Below are positions 42,894 to 53,242 of a DNA stretch of 64,000 bases, piece after piece; position 1 is the first letter of the stretch, and every line of letters starts with the position of its first letter. Location: positions 2,438,001 to 2,502,000 of the forward strand of contig NZ_QKWY01000001.1 in NCBI RefSeq assembly GCF_003248355.1. Reading direction: 5' to 3'. The position numbers were made by a program, and so were the translations under genes. This DNA is from Streptomyces sp. AC1-42W. GTDB lineage: Bacteria; Actinomycetota; Actinomycetes; Streptomycetales; Streptomycetaceae. The notes beneath the pieces were generated by a model that ran no database searches, was not told the origin of the DNA, and worked only from the letters and a program-made list of their open reading frames with translations.

Positions 42894-44443
42894 ATGACCT
42901 CCTTGACGGGGGTTGCGGGCGCTCCCGGCGGGATGAACGGCAGGCCGGGCGGGGCGCCCGATTCGATGAGCCGCCACAGCGCGTCCGTGTCCGCGTGTTC
43001 CTCGATCAGGTCGCCGAGGCGGTCGAGCTGCTCCTCGCGCAGCGCGGCGAAGCAGGTGTCGGGGGCGGGCACGAAGCGGCGGCCCGCGATCCGGGCCACC
43101 TCGGTCAGGAACCGGCGGCGGAACGCGTCGCTCTCCAGCGAACCGTGCCAGTGCGTCCCCCACACCGCGCCCGAACGGCAGCCGTCCAGCGGAGCGCCCC
43201 GGCCGTCCGTCAGGAACGGCTCCCCGCCGGTCACCTCGGCCACGCCGTGGTGGATCTCGTAGCCCTCGACGGGCGCGCCGAGCGCCTCGCCGGACGGCCG
43301 GGCGAGGGTCTTCTCGCGGTCGAAGCGCACCCGCACCGGCAGCAGCCCGAGCGCGTCGACCCGGCCGGCCCGCGACTCGACCTCGTCCTCGATCCGCTCG
43401 CCGAGGATCTGGTAGCCGCCGCAGACCCCGAGCACCGGACGGCCCTCGGCCGCGCGCCGCGCCAGCGCGCCGGCGAGCCCGCGTTCGCGCAGCCAGGCGA
43501 GCGCCTTCACGGTGCCCCGGGTGCCGGGCACGACGACGAGATCGGCGTCGGCCAGCTCCTCCGCCCGGTCCACGAACCGCACGACGACGCCGGGTTCGGC
43601 GGCCAGCGCGTCCACATCGGTGAAGTTGGACATCAGCGGCAGCGCGCACACGGCGACGCGCAGGACGTCCTCGCCGTGCGGCGGGGCGACCACCGACTCC
43701 CGCACCGCACCGCGCAGCGAAACGCGCAGGCCGTCCTCCTCGTCGATGCCCAGCCCGTGCGCGAAGGGCAGCACCCCGTAGGAGGGGCGGCCCGTCAGCC
43801 CGTACAGCATGTCGAGCCCCGGTTCGAGCAGCGAGACGTCGCCGCGGAACTTGTTGACCAGATAGCCGGCGATCAGCTCCTGGTCCTCGGGCGCGAGCAG
43901 CGCCGTCGTGCCGAAGAACGAGGCGAAGACGCCGCCCCGGTCGATGTCCCCGACGACCACGACGGGGAACCGCGCGGCGCGGGCGATGCCCATGTTCACG
44001 ATGTCCGTGCGCCGCAGATTGATCTCGGCCGGCGACCCGGCGCCCTCGCAGATCACCGCGTCGTACGTGCTCCGCAGCTCCGCCAGGCAGTCCGTGACGG
44101 TGGACAGCAGCTGCTCCTGCCGTCCGCCGTGGTAGCCGCGGGCGCTCATCTCGCCGACCGGCCGCCCCATCAGGACGACCTGGCTGGAGCGGTCGCCGCC
44201 GGGCTTGAGCAGCACCGGGTTCATCAGGGCGGTCGGCTCGACGCGGGCGGCCTGCGCCTGCATCGCCTGGGCGCGGCCGATCTCGGCGCCCTCGCGGGTG
44301 ACGAAGGAGTTCAGCGACATGTTCTGCGCCTTGAACGGGGCGACCTTCACCCCCCGGCGCACCAGCCAGCGGCAGATGCCCGCGGTGACGACGCTCTTGC
44401 CCGCGTCCGATGTGGTCCCGGCGACCAGCAGTCCGCCGCTCAT
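42890..44443 (-). CDS. cobQ: Cobyric acid synthase
   Basis: A 517-residue amidotransferase. The N-terminal dethiobiotin-synthase-like domain begins [23 protein letters not shown] with NMSLNSFVT and [13 protein letters not shown]. The C-terminal GATase domain has the nucleophile in [12 protein letters not shown] and the His in [11 protein letters not shown]. It amidates the b, d, e and g carboxylates of adenosylcobyrinate diamide. ATGA and GTGA overlaps link it to cbiB and to the chelatase. Confidence 0.95.
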   Translation of the reverse strand: MSGGLLVAGTTSDAGKSVVTAGICRWLVRRGVKVAPFKAQNMSLNSFVTREGAEIGRAQAMQAQAARVEPTALMNPVLLKPGGDRSSQVVLMGRPVGEMSARGYHGGRQEQLLSTVTDCLAELRSTYDAVICEGAGSPAEINLRRTDIVNMGIARAARFPVVVVGDIDRGGVFASFFGTTALLAPEDQELIAGYLVNKFRGDVSLLEPGLDMLYGLTGRPSYGVLPFAHGLGIDEEDGLRVSLRGAVRESVVAPPHGEDVLRVAVCALPLMSNFTDVDALAAEPGVVVRFVDRAEELADADLVVVPGTRGTVKALAWLRERGLAGALARRAAEGRPVLGVCGGYQILGERIEDEVESRAGRVDALGLLPVRVRFDREKTLARPSGEALGAPVEGYEIHHGVAEVTGGEPFLTDGRGAPLDGCRSGAVWGTHWHGSLESDAFRRRFLTEVARIAGRRFVPAPDTCFAALREEQLDRLGDLIEEHADTDALWRLIESGAPPGLPFIPPGAPATPVKEVM

Positions 44444-45438
44444 ACGGTCCTCCGTCCGGAAAGGTGTGCCCGGCCGCGTCCCCTGCCCGCGATCCGGCGC
44501 GCGGCCGCCGCCGCGCCCAGCCGGGCCGCGACGCCGACGCCGAGGGCGAGCACGCCCACCCGGCGCGACAGCCGCACGGCCCGCTCGATGTCGGCGGTCT
44601 CCACCGCCCGGCCCGCGGCCCCGTTGAGCACCGGCCGGTGTTCGACACGGCCGCCGTACGCGAGGGTGCCGCCCAGCCGTACGCCGAGCGCCCCGGCGAA
44701 CGCGGCCTCCACCGGCCCCGCGTTGGGGCTGGGGTGCTTCGCGGCATCCGCCCGCCAGGCCCGTACCGCCTGCCGGGGCCGGTCGCCCGCGGCCGCGGCG
44801 AGCAGGGCGGTGAGCCGTGCGCCCGGCCAGCCGGCGACGTCGTCGAGCCGGGCCGAGGCCCAGCCGTAGCGCAGGTGGCGGGGCGACTTGTGGCCGACCA
44901 TCGCGTCCAGCGTGTTGGCGGCGCGGAAGCCGACGAGCCCGGGGACCCCGGCCAGGGCGCCCCAGACGAGGGCGCCGACCACGGCGTCCGAGGTGTTCTC
45001 GGCGACGGACTCGACGACGGCGCGGGCGATGCCCGCGGCGTCCAGGGACTGCGGGTCGCGGCCGCACAGATGCGGCAGCCGCTCCCGCGCCCCCTCGACG
45101 TCCCCGGCGGCGAGGGCGTCGCCGATGGCCCGCGCCTCGCGCCCCAGCGACGTGCCGCCGACGACGGACCAGGTGGCGGCGGCGGTCAGGGCGACGGAGG
45201 CGGCGGGCCGGGGGCGCAGGGCGCGGGCGGCCAGCGCGGCACCCCCGGCCGCGCCGCCGGCGCAGATCAGGGTGTGCAGGGCGCCCCAGCCCCGGTGGTC
45301 GCGCCAGAGCCGGTGCTCGACGGCTGCGGCGGCCCGCCCGAAGGCGGCCACCGGGTGCCCCCTGCGGGGGTCACCGAGCAGCAGGTCGCCGATCAGCCCG
45401 GCCGTGGCGCCGTACGCGAAGACGCGATCGGCACGCAC
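44440..45438 (-). CDS. cbiB: Adenosylcobinamide-phosphate synthase
   Basis: A 332-residue membrane protein beginning [30 protein letters not shown], with the CbiB/CobD hallmarks [19 protein letters not shown] and [19 protein letters not shown] and several hydrophobic segments. It attaches aminopropanol (or its phosphate) to adenosylcobyric acid. It is the first gene after the cobalamin riboswitch; GTG start at 45438. Confidence 0.94.
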   Translation of the reverse strand: MRADRVFAYGATAGLIGDLLLGDPRRGHPVAAFGRAAAAVEHRLWRDHRGWGALHTLICAGGAAGGAALAARALRPRPAASVALTAAATWSVVGGTSLGREARAIGDALAAGDVEGARERLPHLCGRDPQSLDAAGIARAVVESVAENTSDAVVGALVWGALAGVPGLVGFRAANTLDAMVGHKSPRHLRYGWASARLDDVAGWPGARLTALLAAAAGDRPRQAVRAWRADAAKHPSPNAGPVEAAFAGALGVRLGGTLAYGGRVEHRPVLNGAAGRAVETADIERAVRLSRRVGVLALGVGVAARLGAAAAARRIAGRGRGRAHLSGRRTV

Positions 45439-45574
45439 CGCTCAGCCGGCCGTCGCGCCTCGGCGGGACCTTGTACGGAAAGCCGCCGCCGGGGGCAGCG
45501 GGGAAACGGTCGCACGGCAGCCGGGCATGGCGATATGTCCTCACTCAGGGTCCGCGCCCTGGTTCGACGTGACG

Positions 45575-45765
45575 GCGACGAGAGTCTCCTGGCTCCCGGA
45601 TCGGCGGTTCCCCCGGTCTTCCAGCCCGCTCGCGAGGGCCGTGACGCGCGGTGGGGGACCGCTCCCCGGTGACAGTGGCGGGACCGCGCCGGATTCGCAC
45701 CGGCTTCCTCTGCTGTCGCCGTAATGGCTCCGGCAGTCCACCACGCGCCGCGAATGCCCGTCAAC
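45575..45765 (-). promoter_or_regulatory. Cobalamin (B12) riboswitch
   Basis: Read on the minus strand, the conserved core GGAAGCCGGTGCGAATCCGG with the following CGGTCCCGCCACTGT is present (about 45664-45712), then the variable arm, then the B12 box GGAGCCAGGAGACTC (45582-45596). The order and spacing match the cobalamin aptamer. It lies about 145 bases before cbiB. Control is probably at translation or termination in the 45439-45575 leader, where only short hairpins are visible. Confidence 0.92.
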
Positions 45766-45801
45766 TCGCCGTTGACCTGCGGCGGCAGGGTGTGGCAGGA
45801 C

Positions 45802-45865
45802 GCACATCGGGCCGGATGCACATCGGGCCGGACACACATAGGGCCGGACACACATAGGGCCGGAC
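45802..45865 (+). repeat. Four tandem 16-bp repeats carrying the terminator arm
   Basis: Units at 45802-45817, 45818-45833, 45834-45849 and 45850-45865 follow (G/A)CACAT(C/A)GGGCCGGA(C/T). Each contains GGGCCGGA, the left arm of the adjacent terminator at 45857-45887. Confidence 0.85.
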
Positions 45866-45887
45866 GCGCACGAGGCGCGTCCGGCCC
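45857..45887 (-). terminator. Terminator of the phosphate transporter operon
   Basis: GGGCCGGACGCGC (45857-45869) and GCGCGTCCGGCCC (45875-45887) form a perfect 13-bp stem with a 5-base loop, 18 bases past the stop at 45905. Copies of the distal arm are repeated downstream in the transcript. Confidence 0.75.
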
Positions 45888-45904
45888 GAGGGTGGTGCGG
45901 TGCG

Positions 45905-46138
45905 TCAGGCGACGATCAGATAGATGCCGTACGCGACCGCCGCCACGCACAGCCCGAAGCAGACGTACGCCCCGGCGCGGGCCAGCAGGACCGGCGTGCC
46001 CGCCGTACCGCCCTGCGCGGCCGGGTCCGGCTGCTTGGAGAGGCCGACGATGCCGAGGGTGAAGAGGCCCACCAGGGCGACGGTGGTGACGAGGGAGACG
46101 CCGAAGACGGTGCCCAGGGCTGCCCAGTCGATGTTCAT
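45905..46138 (-). CDS. Small two-helix membrane protein in the pit operon
   Basis: A 77-residue protein with two hydrophobic segments (GVSLVTTVALVGLFTLGIVGL and YVCFGLCVAAVAYGIYLIV) joined by a polar QPDPAAQGGT loop. It starts 33 bases after the phosphate transporter and is probably co-transcribed. No family is recognised beyond a conserved-looking position next to Pit transporters; an accessory role is possible. Confidence 0.75.
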   Translation of the reverse strand: MNIDWAALGTVFGVSLVTTVALVGLFTLGIVGLSKQPDPAAQGGTAGTPVLLARAGAYVCFGLCVAAVAYGIYLIVA

Positions 46139-46170
46139 ACGGGGTGTCCTTTACCGGAGTGCCGGGTCGC

Positions 46171-47436
<1,266 letters not shown>

Positions 47437-47483
47437 TTACCCAGGCAATCGTTCGACGTCATTGGCAGGTGGAACGTAGGCAA

Positions 47484-47505
47484 CTTGAGTGAACGGAAGA
47501 TGAAC
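47484..47505 (-). promoter_or_regulatory. PHO box (PhoP-binding direct repeats)
   Basis: On the minus strand, two adjacent 11-bp units GTTCATCTTCC and GTTCACTCAAG match the GTTCAC-type direct repeat unit of Streptomyces PhoP sites. A weaker third unit may follow at 47473-47483. The site is between pit and the divergent aldolase, so it may influence both. Confidence 0.7.
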
Positions 47506-47568
47506 TGAGCAGGGCGCTGTGGTGATCCCGGCCGGGATCACCGGACCGGAACAGGAAAGGATCTTCGG

Positions 47569-48225
47569 ATGAGCGGCGGGCAGGACGGGGCGATCGCCCG
47601 GGGCTGGGCGGCGGTCGTCGCCGCGGCCCGCCGGACGGCGGCCGAGGGGCTGGTCGTCGGAACCTCCGGAAACGTCTCCCTGCGGATCGGCGACACCGTG
47701 CTCGTCACCCCCAGCGGAGTGCCCTACGACCGGCTCCGCCCCGAGGACCTGACCGGCGTCGATCCGGAAGGCAACCAGATCCTCGGAAAACTGGCCCCCA
47801 CCAGCGAACTCCCCCTCCACCTCGCCATCTACCGGAACACCGGAGCGAGCGCCGTCGTGCACACCCACGCGGTGCACGCCACCGCCGTCTCCACCCTGGT
47901 CACGGAGGTCCCCCCGATCCACTACGCCGCCGCCCTGCTCGGCGGCACCGTCCGGGTCGCCCCCTACGCCCGCTACGGCACCCCCGAACTCGCCCGGAAC
48001 ATGCTCACCGCCCTGCGCGACCGCACCGGCTGCCTGCTCGCCAACCACGGCACCGTCACCCACGGCGCCACCCTCGACCAGGCGTACGAGCGCACCGCCC
48101 AGCTCGAATGGCTCTGCCGGGTCTGGCTCACCGCGAACTCCCTGCCCGGCCGCACCCCCACCCTGCTCACCCCGGACCAGCTGAACGCCGCGGCACAGGC
48201 CCTCAAGGGCTACGGACAGCGCTGA
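47569..48225 (+). CDS. Class II aldolase/adducin-family protein, L-fuculose-phosphate aldolase-like
   Basis: A 218-residue zinc-dependent aldolase type. It has GTSGNVSLRIGDTVLVTPSGVPYDRL (phosphate loop), SELPLHLAIYRNTGASAVVHTHAVHATAVS (catalytic Glu and zinc His-x-His) and LLANHGTVTHGATLDQAYERTAQLEWL (third zinc His). The family cleaves fuculose- or related sugar phosphates; substrate not determinable. Short intergenic spacing from the PHO box suggests possible phosphate-linked control. Confidence 0.87.
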   Translation: MSGGQDGAIARGWAAVVAAARRTAAEGLVVGTSGNVSLRIGDTVLVTPSGVPYDRLRPEDLTGVDPEGNQILGKLAPTSELPLHLAIYRNTGASAVVHTHAVHATAVSTLVTEVPPIHYAAALLGGTVRVAPYARYGTPELARNMLTALRDRTGCLLANHGTVTHGATLDQAYERTAQLEWLCRVWLTANSLPGRTPTLLTPDQLNAAAQALKGYGQR

Positions 48226-48265
48226 GGCTGCCCGCGTACCCGGCCCCGGCGGCGATCCGGCCCCG

Positions 48266-48301
48266 GCGGCACGGGAAGCGGCACGGAAAGCGGCACAGAA
48301 A
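48266..48301 (+). repeat. Three tandem 12-bp repeats
   Basis: GCGGCACGGGAA, GCGGCACGGAAA and GCGGCACAGAAA lie head to tail at 48266-48301, in the 145-base gap between the aldolase and the hydrolase. Two copies of CCGGCCCCGGCGGC precede them. No function apparent. Confidence 0.8.
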
Positions 48302-48370
48302 CGGGTACGACCCGCCGCCGTACGGCCCTGCCCGCTGGCATCGGGCCGCCCCGACCCCGACACTGAGGGT

Positions 48371-49498
48371 GTGCGCCCGGTTACAGCGACGGCAGCGGCC
48401 GTCACCACACTCATCGGCGCCGGCGCGGCAGCCGTCGCGGCCGGCCGGATCGCCGGCGACGTCGCGCTGAAGACGCCGCCCGGACGCCCCCTCCCCGCCG
48501 ACCCCGAACTCACCGTCCACGCCACGGCCGCCGGACAGATCACCCTGACCCGGTCCCTCACCTCGCTGCGCCCCGGCACCTACGGGCTGGCGGGCAAGGA
48601 CGTCCACGCCGTCATCGGCCCCGTGCTCGACCGGGCCCACCAAGCGGCCGACACCGTCGTACGACGGCTGGAACGCGTCGGTCACGGCGTCCTGGCCCCC
48701 GGCGACAAGGTCCGCATGACACCCCAGGTGCACAGCGGCGACCCCGGCAGCGCCCTCGGCCTCGACTTCCGCGAGGCGGAGATCCCCGGCGAACTCGGCG
48801 CGCTGCCCGCCTGGCTCGTCCCCGCACCCCGCGCCACCTGGGTCATCACCGTCCACGGCATCGGCACCACCCGCGAGCACCCCCTGAACCTCCTGGGCTT
48901 CCTGCACGGCCAGCAGTTCCCCGTGCTCGACATCGCCCACCGGGGCGATCCCGGCGCCCCCCGCTCCCCGGACGGGCTCGGCCACCTCGGCGAGTCCGAG
49001 TGGCGCGATCTGGACGCCGCCATCCGCTTCGCCGTCCGCAACGGCGCCCGGCGGGTCATCCTGTACGGCTGGTCCACCGGCGCGACCATGGCCCTGCACG
49101 CCTGCGCCGGCTCCGCCCACCGGGACCGGATCGCCGGCCTCGTCCTCGACTCCCCGGTGCTCGACTGGACCGACACCCTGCGCGGCCTCGCCGCAGCCCG
49201 GGGTGTCCCCGCCGCGCTGCTGCCGCTCGCCGTGCGCGCCGCCCAGGGCCAGACCGGGCTCGGCGGCACCGGACTCCTCGACACCTCGCTGCCGCTCAGC
49301 CTGCACGTCCCGACCCTGATTTTCCACGGCCCCGACGACACCCTGGCCCCCTGGAAGCACTCCCGCCGGCTCGCCGCGGGCCGCCCCGACATCGTCACCC
49401 TGCACACCGTGGACCACGCGCCGCACGCCGCGATGTGGAACGCCGACCCGGCCCGCTACGAGGAGACCCTGCGCCGCTTCCTCACGCCCCTGATGTGA
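48371..49498 (+). CDS. Alpha/beta hydrolase with an N-terminal membrane anchor
   Basis: A 375-residue protein beginning with a hydrophobic segment (VTTLIGAGAAAVAAGRIAG), so probably membrane anchored or exported. The hydrolase domain (about 150-375) has the oxyanion region ITVHGIGTTREHPL, nucleophile elbow LYGWSTGATMALHA, the acid in FHGPDDTLAP and the His in VDHAPHAAMW. The substrate is unknown; the fold suits an esterase or lipase. The GTG start at 48371 is the first in-frame choice. Confidence 0.82.
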   Translation: MRPVTATAAAVTTLIGAGAAAVAAGRIAGDVALKTPPGRPLPADPELTVHATAAGQITLTRSLTSLRPGTYGLAGKDVHAVIGPVLDRAHQAADTVVRRLERVGHGVLAPGDKVRMTPQVHSGDPGSALGLDFREAEIPGELGALPAWLVPAPRATWVITVHGIGTTREHPLNLLGFLHGQQFPVLDIAHRGDPGAPRSPDGLGHLGESEWRDLDAAIRFAVRNGARRVILYGWSTGATMALHACAGSAHRDRIAGLVLDSPVLDWTDTLRGLAAARGVPAALLPLAVRAAQGQTGLGGTGLLDTSLPLSLHVPTLIFHGPDDTLAPWKHSRRLAAGRPDIVTLHTVDHAPHAAMWNADPARYEETLRRFLTPLM

Positions 49499-49610
49499 GC
49501 CGATGTGCCGGTTCGGCCGTTTGGTGCCCGCCGGGCGCACGGGCCTGCGAAGATCCGGTGAACCGCGTTCCGTTTGGGCTTTCGGGCCGTCAGGGGCAAG
49601 ACTGCTCCCC

Positions 49611-50996
49611 GTGACGTCCCGTACCCCGCGCGACTCCAGGCTGCGACTTGTCCGCCCGCGACCCCTCACCACCGCTCGCAAGGCAGTGACCACCCGGCGC
49701 ACCAGGCCCGCGCCGCGCCCGCCCGAGGGCACCCCGCCCAGGGCGGAACTGGCGCGCCAGGCCAGGACGGCCCTCGCCGACGCCGTACGGATCGCCCGCT
49801 GGGCGGCCGACGGGGGCGACCCCGGCAGCCCGCCGCTCGCCGCGGGCGCCCTCGAACACGTCGCCGCCGCGCTGGAACTCTCCCCGGCGCAGGTCCGCTC
49901 CGGCTGGGACCGGGCCCGCCTGGCCGGGCTCGTCGAACTCCACGGCGACACCGCGCGGCCCGGCTGGCGGCTGCGCGCCTGGGACCGGGACGACTCCGCC
50001 GTGCTCCGGGGCTGGGTTGCCCTCTTCGACGCCTGGTCGCTCGTCCACCCCGCGCCGCTGGACGTCGAGTCCACCGTCGTCGCCGAGGCCGTCGAAGCCG
50101 TGCCCCAGGTCCTCTCGCTGCTCCAGCTCTCGGCCGGACCCGTGCCCGTACCGGCCCTGCTCGACCTGCTGGGCCAGCGCGTCGCCGAACTCCACGAGGA
50201 GCGCTGCGAGGTCCCCTACGGCCCCGAGCCGCTGCCCGGCCCCGCCGAACCGGCCCCCACCGCCCACGCCCCGGAACTCGTCGCCCTCCTGCTCGACTGG
50301 GCCCTCGAAGGGCTCGCCGCCGTGGGCGCGCTCACCCTCGGCAACGGCCACGCCACCCTCACCCCGCTCGGCAACTGGGCGGTCTGGGTCAAGCTGGAAC
50401 AGATCTGCGTCGCCGCCCAGAGCCCGGCCGGCAACATCGAGCAGGCCGCCGCCGACATGCTCCTGGGCTGCGCCCGGCTCACCCCCGGCCCCGCCCGCGC
50501 CGAATACCGCGCCTGGCTGGCCGCCCGCCCGGTCGGCAGCGCCGTCGCCGAACTCCTCGACGTCGCCCGCGGCGAGGACGCCCTGCTGCGGGGGCTCGCC
50601 TTCGAGGCGCTGCGCGTCGTCGGCGCCCCCGCCGAACCCGAGGTCCGCGCCGTCCTCGCCGACCCGCCGCTGCGCCCGTACGCGCTGCTCTGGCTCGCCG
50701 AGTACGACGGGACCGACCCGGAGGACGCCCAGGAGGTGCTCAGCCGCGAGGAGGCCACCTGGCTCTGGGTGGACACCGCGGCGGCCGTCGCCGACCACGG
50801 CGAGACCGGCCTCCTGGTGCGCCACCTCGACTCGGCGGTCCAGGGCACGGTCCCGGCCCTGCTGGACGAGATCCGCGCCGTCGGCCATCCGCGCACCGTC
50901 CAGGTCCTGGTCGCCCTGGCCGCCGCCCACCCGGACCCGGCCCTGGCCAAGGCCGTCCGCAAGGCGGCGTTCCAGGTCCACACCGGGGGCTCCTGA
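49611..50996 (+). CDS. Conserved-type hypothetical protein with helical repeats
   Basis: A 461-residue cytoplasmic protein. A basic N-terminus (RLRLVRPRPLTTARKAVTTRRT) is followed by a winged-helix-like region near 60-125 (ALEHVAAALELSPAQVRSGWDRARLAGLVELHG), a central helical part, and C-terminal HEAT-like pairs (LLRGLAFEALRVVGAPAEPEVRAVLAD, GHPRTVQVLVALAAAHPDPALAKAVRKAA). The type is common in streptomycetes but its function is not known. GTG 49611 is chosen because upstream in-frame sequence is arginine-rich and looks non-coding. Confidence 0.75.
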   Translation: MTSRTPRDSRLRLVRPRPLTTARKAVTTRRTRPAPRPPEGTPPRAELARQARTALADAVRIARWAADGGDPGSPPLAAGALEHVAAALELSPAQVRSGWDRARLAGLVELHGDTARPGWRLRAWDRDDSAVLRGWVALFDAWSLVHPAPLDVESTVVAEAVEAVPQVLSLLQLSAGPVPVPALLDLLGQRVAELHEERCEVPYGPEPLPGPAEPAPTAHAPELVALLLDWALEGLAAVGALTLGNGHATLTPLGNWAVWVKLEQICVAAQSPAGNIEQAAADMLLGCARLTPGPARAEYRAWLAARPVGSAVAELLDVARGEDALLRGLAFEALRVVGAPAEPEVRAVLADPPLRPYALLWLAEYDGTDPEDAQEVLSREEATWLWVDTAAAVADHGETGLLVRHLDSAVQGTVPALLDEIRAVGHPRTVQVLVALAAAHPDPALAKAVRKAAFQVHTGGS

Positions 50997-51054
50997 CCGG
51001 GGCGGGGTGGGGGAGCGGCGCACCGGGCGCGGAAAAGTCGTTGGACACCGCCAG

Positions 51055-51168
51055 TAGACTGACTTTTATGGCAGTCCTCCTGAGACCGACCGGCGAATGA
51101 AGGGCGGCGTCGCGGGTCTGGGCACGCACGTCTGCGGCGTTGTCGTCAATCAACAACGCTCCGCGTTG
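51055..51168 (+). promoter_or_regulatory. Attenuator-like leader of the ABC-F gene
   Basis: A -10-like TAGACT (51055-51060) lies 8 bases before the ATG of a 10-residue ORF (51068). Downstream, GCGTTGT (51137-51143), ACAACGC (51153-51159) and GCGTTG (51163-51168) can form two mutually exclusive stems, 1:2 or 2:3. A leader peptide with alternative stems ahead of an ABC-F gene is the layout of ribosome-mediated attenuation. The rest of 50997-51324 holds no further gene. Confidence 0.55.
51068..51100 (+). CDS. Ten-residue leader peptide ORF
   Basis: ATG to TGA encodes MAVLLRPTGE. The ATG is so close to the -10-like hexamer that the transcript could be leaderless. It lies 224 bases before the ABC-F start. 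Whether it is translated is not shown by sequence. Confidence 0.4.
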   Translation: MAVLLRPTGE

Positions 51169-51324
51169 CCTCAATCCTCCGCCTTGCAGCCGCACGCACC
51201 CAGGCCCGCTCCTTCATCCGCCCTTCCTTCACCGGTCGGTCTTGTGCGTGTGCGTGAGTAACGGCGTTCAGTCGTCACCGCCTGTCGTTCCTCCGCCCTT
51301 CCTTCCGCTCTGGAGTACCTCCCC

Positions 51325-52923
51325 GTGATCACCGCCTCCGGCATCGAGCTGCGCGCCGGCGCCCGTCTCCTCATCGAATCCGCCAGCTTCCGCATCGCCA
51401 AGGGCGACCGCATCGGCCTCGTCGGCCGCAACGGCGCCGGCAAGACGACGCTCACCAAGTGCCTGGCCGGCGAGGGCACCCCCGCCGCCGGCACCATCAC
51501 CCGCTCCGGCGAGGTCGGCTACCTCCCCCAGGACCCCCGCACCGGCGACCTCGACGTACTGGCCAGGGACCGGGTGCTGTCCGCCCGCGGCCTGGACGAG
51601 ATCCTGCGCAAGATGCGGGAGAACGAGGACCGGATGGCGAACGGCAAGGGCGCCACCCGCGAGAAGGCGATGAAGAAGTACGAGCGCCTGGAGACGGAGT
51701 TCCTCACCAAGGGCGGGTACGCCGCCGAGGCGGAGGCCGCCACCATCGCCGCCGCGCTCAGCCTGCCCGACCGGGTGCTCGGCCAGCCGCTGCACACCCT
51801 CTCCGGCGGTCAGCGCCGCCGCGTCGAACTGGCCCGCATCCTCTTCTCGGACGCCGACACCCTGCTCCTGGACGAGCCCACCAACCACCTCGACGCGGAC
51901 TCCATCGTCTGGCTGCGCGACTACCTCAAGACCTACCGCGGCGGCTTCGTGGTGATCTCCCACGACGTCGAACTGGTCGAGACCGTCGTGAACAAGGTCT
52001 TCTACCTCGACGCCAACCGGTCGCAGATCGACGTCTACAACATGGGCTGGAAGCTCTACCAGCAGCAGCGCGAGGCCGACGAGAAGCGCCGCAAGCGCGA
52101 GCGCCAGAACGCCGAGAAGAAGGCCGCCGCCCTCAACGCGCAGGCCGACAAGATGCGCGCCAAGGCCACCAAGACCGTCGCCGCCCAGAACATGGCCAAG
52201 CGCGCCGACCGGCTGCTGTCCGGGCTGGAGGAGGTCCGGGTCGCCGACAAGGTCGCCAAGCTGCGCTTCCCCGACCCCTCGCCCTGCGGCAGGACGCCCC
52301 TGATGGCGGAGGGCCTGTCCAAGTCCTACGGCTCGCTGGAGATCTTCACCGACGTCGACCTGGCGATCGACAAGGGCTCCCGCGTCGTCATCCTCGGCCT
52401 CAACGGCGCCGGCAAGACGACGCTGCTGCGGCTGCTCGGCGGCGCCGAGCAGCCCGACACCGGCCGCGTCGTCGAGGGCCACGGCCTCAAGCTCGGCTAC
52501 TACGCCCAGGAGCACGAGACCCTGGACCCGGACCGCACGGTCCTGGAGAACATGCGCTCCGCCGCACCCGACCTGGACCTCGTCGCCGTCCGCAAGACGC
52601 TCGGCTCGTTCCTGTTCTCCGGGGACGACGTGGACAAGCCCGCCGGGGTGCTCTCCGGCGGTGAGAAGACCCGCCTCGCCCTGGCCACGCTGGTCGTCTC
52701 CTCCGCCAACGTCCTCCTGCTGGACGAGCCCACCAACAACCTGGACCCGGCCAGCCGTGAGGAGATCCTCGGCGCGCTGCGCACGTACAAGGGCGCCGTC
52801 GTGCTCGTCACCCACGACGAGGGCGCGGTCGAGGCCCTCCAGCCGGAGCGCATCATCCTGCTCCCGGACGGCATCGAGGACCTGTGGGGCGCCGACTACC
52901 GGGACCTGGTCGCGCTGGCCTGA
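51325..52923 (+). CDS. ABC-F family ribosome-associated ATPase
   Basis: A 532-residue soluble protein with two ATPase domains and no membrane domain. Domain 1: GRNGAGKTT, LSGGQRRRVELA, LLLDEPTNHLD. Domain 2: LNGAGKTT, LSGGEKTRLAL, LLLDEPTNNLD. Between them is a charged helical linker (about 245-310, EADEKRRKRERQNAEKKAAAL), the arm that enters the ribosomal E/P site. Such proteins relieve stalled or antibiotic-bound ribosomes. A resistance role is plausible given the attenuator-like leader, but many members are housekeeping. GTG start; strong terminator after the gene. Confidence 0.92.
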   Translation: MITASGIELRAGARLLIESASFRIAKGDRIGLVGRNGAGKTTLTKCLAGEGTPAAGTITRSGEVGYLPQDPRTGDLDVLARDRVLSARGLDEILRKMRENEDRMANGKGATREKAMKKYERLETEFLTKGGYAAEAEAATIAAALSLPDRVLGQPLHTLSGGQRRRVELARILFSDADTLLLDEPTNHLDADSIVWLRDYLKTYRGGFVVISHDVELVETVVNKVFYLDANRSQIDVYNMGWKLYQQQREADEKRRKRERQNAEKKAAALNAQADKMRAKATKTVAAQNMAKRADRLLSGLEEVRVADKVAKLRFPDPSPCGRTPLMAEGLSKSYGSLEIFTDVDLAIDKGSRVVILGLNGAGKTTLLRLLGGAEQPDTGRVVEGHGLKLGYYAQEHETLDPDRTVLENMRSAAPDLDLVAVRKTLGSFLFSGDDVDKPAGVLSGGEKTRLALATLVVSSANVLLLDEPTNNLDPASREEILGALRTYKGAVVLVTHDEGAVEALQPERIILLPDGIEDLWGADYRDLVALA

Positions 52924-52992
52924 TCCACCGCACCGGATCATTCGGCCCAGCGGGAATCCATCATCTGCGTGAGTACGTCTCGTACCTCGGCG

Positions 52993-53022
52993 CGGCGCCC
53001 GGCAGACGGCTGCCGGGCGCCG
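52993..53022 (+). terminator. Terminator after the ABC-F gene
   Basis: CGGCGCCCGGCAG (52993-53005) and CTGCCGGGCGCCG (53010-53022) form a perfect 13-bp stem with a 4-base loop, followed by TCGTTTCC. The 320-base stretch 52924-53242 otherwise holds no gene that I can support. Confidence 0.8.
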
Positions 53023-53242
53023 TCGTTTCCGGCGCCCAGCCCTTGGGGGCCCTGACCTGGACGTTCCTCCGCGGGCCCCGGCCGGGCGGTTCGCAGGTGC
53101 CGTCGGCATGGGGCATTCCGGGCCCGCGGGCGCACCACCGGGGCGTGAATCCGGTCGCACCGACCTTGCCGAATGGGTGGCCAGGAAGCGCCCGAGGGGT
53201 GATCATGAGAGTCCAGAGCGCACTTCCCATGAGGAGGCACGG

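Noticed and set aside
40854..44747. 1297-codon minus-strand frame covering the chelatase and cobQ
   Set aside because: Only the part from 42893 downward carries AAA+ and VWA motifs. The upstream part is an out-of-frame shadow of cobQ.
45802..45865. Possible CRISPR array
   Set aside because: The four 16-bp units are directly adjacent without spacers and reproduce the arm of a terminator.
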